A model generated the notes under the pieces. That model ran no database searches. It was not told the DNA's origin and was given only the letters and a program-made list of their open reading frames with translations. Shown here one piece after another: positions 56,481 to 64,000 of a DNA stretch of 64,000 nt. The DNA is from Chrysaora quinquecirrha. Its lineage: Eukaryota; Cnidaria; Scyphozoa; Semaeostomeae; Pelagiidae. The stretch covers positions 8,575,203 to 8,639,202 of the forward strand of contig JACTAT010000040.1 in NCBI GenBank assembly GCA_014526335.1. The letters run 5' to 3'. The position numbers were made by a program, and so were the translations under genes. How positions within the stretch are numbered: the first letter of the stretch is position 1; each line of letters opens with the position of its first letter.

Positions 56481-56687
56481 TTAATGGGCATTTAACGCTC
56501 TAGATATGCCATGAATTTTAAATGCGAGGTCAGGAGGGTTGAAGTGATTGAGGGAAGTTTTACAGGCTGGCAGGTGCAATAAGTCAGATGAAGGTTGTGA
56601 CGCTACCGAAGCTGGGGCTCGAACCCCGACCTCGCTGAGCTTCTGACACCACGAACTAGCTTGATCAGACCACAACGCCACAGCACC
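56480..56687 (-). mobile_element. tRNA-derived SINE candidate
   Basis: On the minus strand, starting at 56,687, GGTGCTGTGGCGTTGTGG gives an A-box-like motif. About 60 nt later GGGGTTCGAGCCCC at about 56,612-56,625 is a good B box. The intervening arms do not form a normal tRNA. A non-tRNA tail of at least 100 bp follows. This layout is typical of tRNA-derived SINEs. The 3' end and target duplication are not resolved. Confidence 0.5.
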
Positions 56688-56699
56688 TTCAAGGGATTG

Positions 56700-57960
56700 G
56701 TCAGAAGGGCGTTAGTTGATTCAGTTATTTCAGGAAACAGGAAATCTACAATCCTGGTCAAAATTGTTTGAGACGAGTTGTTGGCTGCGCCCCTCCCCAT
56801 ATCAACGTCCACCAATCTGGCGGGAAGCGTAGAAGACGTTAGGACATCATTGTTTCATTAGATGCCCTTCTTGTGGACCTTGCGTGACTTCTAACGAAAA
56901 AATATATTACCTTGCTATGTAAAAATAGTTTTCTGTACAGTACCATTTTGGTTGAACAGAGTGTGTTCATGTGACCAAGAACTGACCAATTGCTTCATTT
57001 AGGCCCACCTTTCCGCCGTTTTCAATTGGGCCTGATATTTTAGATCTTCTTTCACGTCCGTTCAGCCTAGATCTTTTCTTCCGCTTCCGATCGTGAACTA
57101 CCCTGAGGTGTTTCTGGTATTGTGGCCTAAGAAATAGAATTTACTTTGATTCTGTAAGGTTTTTGTGAATTCTCAATGTAGAATATTATTGCTTTTCAAT
57201 CATTGAAAACATGAGGTTTTTACTGGAAAAAGGCCTATCAATTCAACAATTTCTTTATTTCTGGTTCACAATAATAACAACGATAAAATCGGAAGGTGAG
57301 ACAATATTTTTTCTATTTTTATCATTATTCAACATTTGGTTACATTTGTTGTTATTCTTTTTTTAATTATCTTGAAATTATGTGTTAGGTTCGATGCCCT
57401 GACAAAACCATCAAACATTTTCAAACATTAGAGATTTGCTTTACAAGTAATTTTTGACCGTTTGTTCACATCAAACATTGCTTGACAAGCAGAGTTCGCT
57501 CAGCAATGTTTGTGATACTGATACAAGTCAAAAGCGTAAAATTCTTCATTTTGTCCGTCTCCCTGCATAACCTCGTTTTCAATGAACTTGTCATATGTAT
57601 GAAAACCCCATTTCCAAAGTTTTAGGGTACCAAATGGTGTCTTCCTGCGCTTTGGCAGTGGTATGATTTGATAACCTAATCAGGGCCTAATTCACATGCT
57701 CCCTTATCTTTTGTATCAAAGTACCCCCCCCAAACCCCAGTACGGAAGCAGATTTCAAAGAGTGCCACTCACATACCTGCTGTACAAGATACTGCAGTAA
57801 GCGAAAGTTCAGCAATGGTAGACAGTCACATGGTTGCCACGAAGGGGATGAATTCATGGAAGGAAGAATCTTGTCTTGCCAGAATAATCTGGTATATGAT
57901 AAAACTGGCTGCCTGGGTAGCAGACTTAAAGCTAAAAATTTGTTTTTCAATTTCAGTAAG
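56700..57960. other. Intergenic stretch before the tRNA-Asn array
   Basis: About 1.2 kb without recognisable genes. Short open frames here show no domain features. Confidence 0.5.
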
Positions 57961-58007
57961 TACACCAATTCCACATTAAGTAACATCACAACATGTCTCA
58001 TTAACAG

Positions 58008-58013
58008 ATCTCT

Positions 58014-58057
<44 letters not shown>

Positions 58058-58081
58058 ATGGTTCAAGCCCATCCAGGGACG
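58008..58081 (+). tRNA. tRNA-Asn(GTT) 1
   Basis: Full cloverleaf; the anticodon loop CTGTTAA gives GTT. The first base is A instead of G, leaving an A-C mismatch at the acceptor end. T6 terminator after G73. Confidence 0.9.
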
Positions 58082-58087
58082 TTTTTT
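58082..58087 (+). terminator. Pol III T-run terminator, representative
   Basis: Six T directly after G73 of the first tRNA-Asn. Equivalent T4-T6 runs follow most other Asn genes. Given once as the model for the array. Confidence 0.85.
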
Positions 58088-58160
58088 GGCTTCTGTTTTA
58101 TATTTTCAGTAAATATACCAATTCCCCAATGAATAGCTTGAAACTTTGTCTTTCTAACAG

Positions 58161-58179
58161 GTCTCTGTGGCGCAATCGA

Positions 58180-58210
<31 letters not shown>

Positions 58211-58234
58211 ATGGTTCAAGCCCATCCAGGGACG
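58161..58234 (+). tRNA. tRNA-Asn(GTT) 2
   Basis: Canonical 74-nt gene with one D-loop change (TCGATTAG) and a T6 terminator. Confidence 0.95.
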
Positions 58235-58313
58235 TTTTTTGGCTTCTGTTTTATATTTTCAGTAAACAAATCAATTCCACATTGAATAGCCTGAAAATTT
58301 GTCTGACTGTCAG

Positions 58314-58376
58314 GTCTCTGTGGCGCAATCGGTAAGCGCGTTCGGCTGTTAACCGAAAGGTTCCCATCCAGGGACG
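58314..58376 (+). pseudogene. tRNA-Asn pseudogene with T-arm deletion
   Basis: Eleven bases from the variable loop to the T loop are missing, destroying the T arm and B box. One D-loop T is also replaced by A. Anticodon and acceptor remain, and a T7 run follows. Confidence 0.9.
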
Positions 58377-58457
58377 TTTTTTTGGCTTCTGTTCTATATT
58401 TTCAGTAAACAAACCAATTCTGCATTGAATAGCTTACAACTTTGTCTCACAAACATG

Positions 58458-58870
58458 GCTTAGTCTGTAATAGGAAGGCATGCTTTGAATCCCCTGAACT
58501 TGAAATGATTTGCTCAGAACTAGTAATAAACAAAAAGAAATGGATTATTTTCTCGCTGTACCGTCCTCCAGTCTCCACAAATTTAGTCCCTATTTTTGAC
58601 AAGCTTCTCGAGCAATTGAATATCGTTCTCGACAATTATGATAATCTTATTATTTTAGGAGATTTAAATATAGATACCATGAATATAAATGACCCTGGTT
58701 ACAATAAATTACTTCTCCTTATGGATATATTTAATTTGACAAACTTAGTTAAGGTAAAAACGTGCTTTGCAACTCCTCTCGGATCATCTTTTGATGTTAT
58801 ACTGACGAATCGGCCCTCATGTTTCCAAAAGAAGACAACCTTTGAAACCCGGCATAAGCGACCATCATAG
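58458..58870 (+). pseudogene. LINE endonuclease domain, truncated and frameshifted
   Basis: The readable part has YRPP, then ILGDLNID (the conserved GDxN motif), then LTNRP. The next expected motif, SDHH, is in the +1 frame at about 58,852-58,866 (GISDHHSLIF), so a frameshift separates it from the upstream part. The N-terminal third of the domain is missing. Confidence 0.85.
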
Positions 58871-60668
58871 TCTTATTTTTACTCAAATGAAGGCTAAAGC
58901 ACCTCGTCTGAAGAGAAAGTGCATGAAATATCGTTCATATAAAACTTTCGATGAACTAAAATTCCGCGAAGATATAAAGAGTGCTGTTTTGTGTATCAAT
59001 TTTGAGGACCCCAATTCGGCTTATGAGAAACTAACTGATACCATAAGAAATATTGTTAATACACATGCTCCCCTCAAGACTAGATTTCTAAGGGGAAATA
59101 CTGCTCCCTTCATGAACAAAGAGCTCAAGCATGCAATCTATCATAGATCCAAACTTAAAAACAATTTAAATAAAAATCCTTCTACTGAAAACAGATTAAG
59201 GTACAATAAACAACGTAATAAATGTGTAAGCCTTCGACGAAAAGCAATTAAAACTCATTTCAAAAATGCCACAAAATCTGGTAACTTAAATAATCAAGAT
59301 TTTTGGAACCTTGTGAAACCATTTCTTTCTAACAAGGGCGCCTTAGGAAATGATGACATTATACTAGTTAAAGAGAACAAGATTATCACTGACAATAAAG
59401 ATCTAGCGAACATTTTCAACTCTTACTATATAAACATTGTAGAAAATTCAAGTGGAGAAAAGCCAACAAGTCTTGCAGAAAACTTGCCCAATGCTACCGA
59501 CAGAAATATAGTTCGTCTCATTAAGGAACAATACAAAGCTCATAATAGTATTAAGAATATAACAACGAATAAAGCTAGCTCGGATGCAACATTTTCTTTT
59601 CAAGAAATAGACGAAAATACAATTAGAAATCTGCTTAATGGGCTTGATAGCAAAAAATCAACTGGAGTAGATACCATTCCTGCAAAACTTGTACGTATTT
59701 CCGCAAATGAGCTTGCCCCTGCTTTAACTATAGTAGTAAATAATTGCATTAAAAGCTCTATATTCCCAGATAATGCTAAACAAGCAGTAGTTACTCCATT
59801 AGATAAGGGAGAACCCACAAGAACTGTTGAGAGAAACTTTCGCCCGATAAGTATTCTTAACATCTTTTCTAACATTTTGGAAAAGGTTATGAAAAATCAA
59901 CTAACATCTTATCTAGATCAATGTCTGTCCAGTTTCATTTCGGCCTATAGAAAAAGATATAGCACCCAACACGTTCTGATACGACTTCTGGAAGATTGGC
60001 GCCTGAATCTTGACAACGGCAAAATTGTTGGTGCCGTGCTTACTGATCTTTCCAAAGCATTCGATTGCGTACCCCATGATCTTATCATTGCCAAACTTGC
60101 CGCATATGGTTTTGATGAGAACTCACTTGTCTTTATTTACTCTTATCTTAAGAATAGAAAACAGGCAGTTAGGATAAATAACGAATACAGCAGTTTTGAA
60201 ACTCTTCTCTCTGGTGTTCCGCAGGGATCAGTACTAGGACCAGTGCTTTTTAATGTTTTCATTAATGATCTTTTCTATTCTATCAAACGTGGGAATCTCC
60301 ATAACTATGCAGACGATAACACTATTACCTATGCCTCAAGCAGCCTAGATCATCTCATAAACACTCTAGAACAGGAATCAAACATTTCTCTCAACTGGCT
60401 ACATGAAAATCATATGATTGCCAACCCGGACAAGTTCCAATCTATTGTTGTTAGAAGAGATAGGGAAAATACTGAAGGTATTGAACTATCCATAGGTGGT
60501 ACATTAATCTCGACAGAAAATCATGTTAAATTACTAGGAGTAAAAATAGATAACAGGCTAGATTTCGATTTGCACATATCTGATTTGTGTAGAAAGGCTG
60601 GAGCTCAACTAAACGCACTGAAACGATTACGATTCTATATTGGATTCAAAGAAAAAAAGTCCTCATAG
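58842..60668 (+). pseudogene. LINE reverse transcriptase
   Basis: A 608-codon open frame. RT motifs in order: FRPISIL near residue 334, LTDLSKAFDCVPHDL near 400, SGVPQGSVLGPVLF near 457, YADDN (catalytic YxDD) near 489, KLLGVKID near 565. All catalytic aspartates are present. The frame ends early after an A7 run at 60,652-60,658. Homologous protein text (VLIESFVYSNFHYCPLVW) continues in another frame. The ATG used here is not the natural start. Confidence 0.9.
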
Positions 60669-61143
60669 AGAGTTTTGTTTACTCAAACTTTCATTACTGT
60701 CCGCTTGTTTGGTTTTTCAGCTCCGCAAAGTCGCTGTAGAAAATTGAAAAAATACAGGAAAGAGCTCTTCGTTTCCTCTTCAATGACAACAAATCGAGTT
60801 ATGAAATTTTGTTGAGTAAGTCTTACAAATCACATATGCATGAACAACGTCTCAGAGTCCTATGTATAGAAATCTTCAAAACTTTGAACAAGTTAAATCC
60901 TTCCCATATGAAGATATCTTTCGAAAGACGAATCCTACGCGATCTTCACGACGCCCTTTCGATTTATATCATCATAGACCAAATCAGACTACTTTTGGAA
61001 CAAACAGTTTAAGATCGCTTGGACCGACTGTATGGAATAATCTGCCCTCCCATATCAAATCTGAACAAAATCTCAAAGCATTCAAACGCCTTATCAATGC
61101 CTGGGATGGGGGGCAATGCTCTTGTCATCTATGTAAATCGTAA
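60669..61143 (+). pseudogene. LINE C-terminal tail, frameshifted
   Basis: Successive frames read ERALRFLFND, then GPTVWNNLPSHIKSEQNLKA, then a C-x-C-x2-C ending. This matches the usual C-terminal block after RT in animal LINEs of this type. A stop at about 60,739 and another frame shift near 60,900 interrupt it. Confidence 0.8.
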
Positions 61144-61325
61144 TGGTGAATTTTCTATATTTTATTTATAATGCATTAAGTATTGAAAAAGAATTATAAA
61201 AAAAGAAAAAAATAATTATGTATTTATTTAAATTTATTTTCGAGCTAGATTAGCATTCTGTTTTTAGAAAGCTATAGTATTTTCTCGAATTAAAATAAAT
61301 GGAAATGAAAAATAAAATGAAACAT

Positions 61326-61335
61326 GTCTCTGTGC

Positions 61336-61375
<40 letters not shown>

Positions 61376-61399
61376 ATGGTTCAAGCCCACCCAGGGACG
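61326..61399 (+). tRNA. tRNA-Asn(GTT) 4, directly downstream of the LINE
   Basis: Complete 74-nt gene whose G1 is the last base of the LINE target duplication. G10 is replaced by C (TGTGCCGC), hitting the D stem and A box. One T-stem pair is also weakened. T5 follows. Confidence 0.85.
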
Positions 61400-61474
61400 T
61401 TTTTAAGCTTCTGTTCTATATTTTCAGTAAACTAATTCTGCATTGAATAGCTTAAAACTTTGTCTCACGAACAG

Positions 61475-61633
61475 GTCTCTGTGGCGCAATCGGTTAACGC
61501 GTTCGGCTGTTAACCGAAAGGTTGATGGTTCATGCCCATCCAGAGACGTTTCTGGCCTTCTGTTTTATGTTTTTAGTAAACAAACCAATTCCAAATTTCA
61601 TAGCTTGAAAGTTTGTCTCTCTAACAAGTCTCT

Positions 61634-61677
<44 letters not shown>

Positions 61678-61854
61678 ATGGTTCAAGCCCATCCAGGGAC
61701 GTTTTTTGGCTTCTGTTTTATATTTTCATTAAACAAACCAATTCCATATTGAACAGCTTGAAACTTTGTCTCACAAACAGGTCTCTGTGGCGCAATCGGT
61801 TAGTGCGTTCGGCTGTTAACCGAAAGGTTGATGGTTCAAGCCCATCCAGGGACG
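61475..61854 (+). tRNA. tRNA-Asn(GTT) genes 5-7
   Basis: Spans 61,475-61,548, 61,628-61,701 and 61,781-61,854. The first has a D-stem change (TTAACGC), a T-loop change (TTCATGC), an acceptor change (CAGAGAC) and only T3 after the gene. The second is canonical. The third has one D-stem substitution (TTAGTGC). Confidence 0.9.
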
Positions 61855-61929
61855 TTTTTTGGCTTCTGTTCTATATTTTCAGTTAACTAATTCTGCATTG
61901 AATAGCTTAAAACTTTGTCTCACAAACAT

Positions 61930-61943
61930 GTCTCTGTGGCGCT

Positions 61944-61976
<33 letters not shown>

Positions 61977-62088
61977 CTGATGGTTCAAGCCCATCCAGGG
62001 ACGTTTTTCGGCTTCTGTTTTATATTTTCATTAAACAAACCAATTCTGTATTGAATAGCTTGAAACTTTGTCTTACAAACAGGTCTCT

Positions 62089-62132
<44 letters not shown>

Positions 62133-62253
62133 ATGGTTCAAGCCCATCCAGGGACGTTTTTTGGCTTCTGTTTTATATTTTCATTAAACAAACCAATTCC
62201 ACATTGAACAGCTTGAAACTTTGTCTCACAAACAGGTCTTTGTGGCGCAATCT

Positions 62254-62285
<32 letters not shown>

Positions 62286-62546
62286 ATGGTTCAAGCCCAT
62301 CTAGGGACGTTGTTTTACTTCGGTCTTGTATTTTCATTAAACAAACCAATTCTGCATTGAATAGCTTCTAACTTTGTCTCACAAACAGGTCTCTGTGGCT
62401 CAATCGGTTAGCGCGTTCGGATGTTAACCGAAAGGTTGATGGTTCAAGCCCATCCAGGGACGTTTTTGGCTTCTGTTTTATATTTTCATTAAGCAAACCA
62501 ATTCCACATTGAATAGCTTGAAACTTTGACTTAGAAACAGGTCTCT

Positions 62547-62590
<44 letters not shown>

Positions 62591-62704
62591 ATGGTTCAAG
62601 CCCATCCAGGGAGGTTTTTTGGCTTCTGTTTTATATTTTCATTAAACAACCAATTCCACATTGAATAGCTTGAAACTTTGTCTTACAAACAGGTCTCTGT
62701 GGCA

Positions 62705-62742
<38 letters not shown>

Positions 62743-62766
62743 ATGGTTCAAGCCCATCCAGGGACG
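61930..62766 (+). tRNA. tRNA-Asn(GTT) genes 8-13, higher-order copy 1
   Basis: Spans 61,930-62,003, 62,083-62,156, 62,236-62,309, 62,389-62,462, 62,541-62,614 and 62,693-62,766. 62,083 is canonical. 62,236 has an acceptor change and no T4 run (GTTGTTTTAC). 62,389 has A32. 62,541 has G at position 72, breaking the first acceptor pair. The block repeats 912 bp later. Confidence 0.92.
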
Positions 62767-62841
62767 TTTTTTGGCTTCTGTTCTATATTTTCAGTTAACT
62801 AATTCTGCATTGAATAGCTTAAAACTTTGTCTCACAAACAT

Positions 62842-62855
62842 GTCTCTGTGGCGCT

Positions 62856-62888
<33 letters not shown>

Positions 62889-63000
62889 CTGATGGTTCAA
62901 GCCCATCCAGGGACGTTTTTCGGCTTCTGTTTTATATTTTCATTAAACAAACCAATTCTGTATTGAATAGCTTGAAACTTTGTCTTACAAACAGGTCTCT

Positions 63001-63044
<44 letters not shown>

Positions 63045-63165
63045 ATGGTTCAAGCCCATCCAGGGACGTTTTTTGGCTTCTGTTTTATATTTTCATTAAA
63101 CAAACCAATTCCACATTGAACAGCTTGAAACTTTGTCTCACAAACAGGTCTTTGTGGCGCAATCT

Positions 63166-63197
<32 letters not shown>

Positions 63198-63458
63198 ATG
63201 GTTCAAGCCCATCTAGGGACGTTGTTTTACTTCGGTCTTGTATTTTCATTAAACAAACCAATTCTGCATTGAATAGCTTCTAACTTTGTCTCACAAACAG
63301 GTCTCTGTGGCTCAATCGGTTAGCGCGTTCGGATGTTAACCGAAAGGTTGATGGTTCAAGCCCATCCAGGGACGTTTTTGGCTTCTGTTTTATATTTTCA
63401 TTAAGCAAACCAATTCCACATTGAATAGCTTGAGTCTTTGTCTTAGAAACAGGTCTCT

Positions 63459-63502
<44 letters not shown>

Positions 63503-63526
63503 ATGGTTCAAGCCCATCCAGGGACG
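62842..63526 (+). tRNA. tRNA-Asn(GTT) genes 14-18, higher-order copy 2
   Basis: Spans 62,842-62,915, 62,995-63,068, 63,148-63,221, 63,301-63,374 and 63,453-63,526. Each matches the gene 912 bp before it, including its private substitutions. The last differs by having the normal C at position 72. Confidence 0.93.
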
Positions 63527-63605
63527 TTTTTTGGCTTCTGTTTTATATTTTCATTAAACAAACCAATTCTGCATTGAATAGCTTCTAACTTTGTCTCACA
63601 AACAG

Positions 63606-63763
63606 GTCTCTGTGGCTCAATCGGTTAGCGCGTTCGGATGTTAACCGAAAGGTTGATGGTTCAAGCCCATCCAGGGACGTTTTTGGCTTCTGTTTTATAT
63701 TTTCATTAAGCAAACCAATTCCACATTGAATAGCTTGAGTCTTTGTCTTAGAAACAGGTCTCT

Positions 63764-63807
<44 letters not shown>

Positions 63808-63916
63808 ATGGTTCAAGCCCATCCAGGGACGTTTTTTGGCTTCTGTTTTATATTTTCATTAAACAAACCAATTCCACATTGAATAGCTTGAAACTTTGAC
63901 TTAGAAACAGGTCTCT

Positions 63917-63960
<44 letters not shown>

Positions 63961-63984
63961 ATGGTTCAAGCCCATCCAGGGAGG
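63606..63984 (+). tRNA. tRNA-Asn(GTT) genes 19-21 at window end
   Basis: Spans 63,606-63,679, 63,758-63,831 and 63,911-63,984. The first two repeat 63,301 and 63,453 at a 305-bp offset, a two-unit duplication. The third has the G72 variant seen at 62,541. Confidence 0.93.
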
Positions 63985-64000
63985 TTTTTTGGCTTCTGTT

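Larger units (their letters stand above)
58458..61319 (+). mobile_element. 5'-truncated non-LTR retrotransposon (LINE) in the tRNA-Asn array
   Basis: The element begins inside an APE-type endonuclease domain and ends in an A-rich tail with AAATG-like repeats. The 7-bp sequence AAACATG occurs on both sides (58,451-58,457 and 61,320-61,326) and is a plausible target-site duplication. Its last base is the first base of the tRNA-Asn at 61,326. Orientation matches the tRNAs. Frameshifts near 58,850 and 60,655 and an in-frame stop near 60,739 show that it is dead. A Jockey/CR1-like lineage is likely; the exact clade is not assigned. Confidence 0.9.
58008..63984 (+). repeat. Tandem array of 21 tRNA-Asn units, interrupted by a LINE
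   Basis: Units of about 152 bp: a 74-nt gene plus about 78 bp of conserved spacer. Most genes have a T run (usually T4-T6) starting one base after the discriminator, for example 58,082-58,087. Unlike the tRNA-Cys array there is no TATA-like motif at -30. The array continues past the window end. Confidence 0.95.

Noticed and set aside
59600..59875. Antisense 91-codon frame in the LINE
   Set aside because: Shadow of the reverse transcriptase frame on the opposite strand.
57856..63283. Open frames of up to 170 codons with a repeated RSLWRNRLARSAVNRK peptide
   Set aside because: This is read-through of tRNA-Asn genes and their spacers. The frame stays open only because unit length is close to a multiple of three.

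Overview
The window looks like animal nuclear DNA. It has AT-rich sequence, GT-AG introns with consistent phases, a metazoan-type tRNA-Cys gene, a signal-peptide lectin with two SUEL-type domains, a LINE and several MITE-like elements. A cnidarian such as a stony coral or anemone is my best guess; the species is an inference.

The dominant structure is a huge imperfect inverted repeat. A left arm (about 370 to 34,113) and a right arm (34,614 to about 53,115) face each other across a 500-N assembly gap at 34,114-34,613. From outside to inside each arm holds: tRNA-Asn relics, MITE-like elements, the 3' half of a multi-exon gene resembling the C-terminal region of kinesin-9 (KIF6/KIF9) proteins, a short gene-poor stretch, and a tandem array of tRNA-Cys(GCA) genes. 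The left array (8,641-34,021) has 140 units on the minus strand plus an edge relic. The right array (34,614-43,668) has 51 units on the plus strand plus an edge relic. The unit is about 182 bp: a 72-nt tRNA and about 110 bp of conserved spacer. Both arrays read away from the gap. They contain higher-order repeats, anticodon-switched copies and a propagated D-arm deletion. Most short ORFs in this region are read-through of the tRNAs and spacers and are not genes.

Beyond the right arm (53,115-57,960) lies a three-exon secreted lectin gene on the minus strand, with a GAT-rich microsatellite and a 5S-rRNA-like repeat in one intron. A tRNA-derived SINE candidate and about 1.2 kb with no recognisable gene follow. 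From 58,008 to the window end there is a second array, of 21 tRNA-Asn(GTT) genes on the plus strand with a unit of about 152 bp. It is interrupted by a 5'-truncated non-LTR retrotransposon placed at the first base of one tRNA-Asn gene and flanked by a 7-bp duplication. tRNA-Asn genes usually carry a T-run terminator directly downstream; most tRNA-Cys genes do not.

Inferred order of events: tRNA-Asn fragments and some MITEs already lay near the kinesin-like gene. The segment was then duplicated in inverted orientation and both tRNA-Cys arrays grew and homogenised internally. After that a Harbinger-like MITE entered only the left arm, and a different TIR element and an intron insertion entered only the right arm. 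All coordinates were read by eye. tRNA-Cys spans include discriminator base 73.
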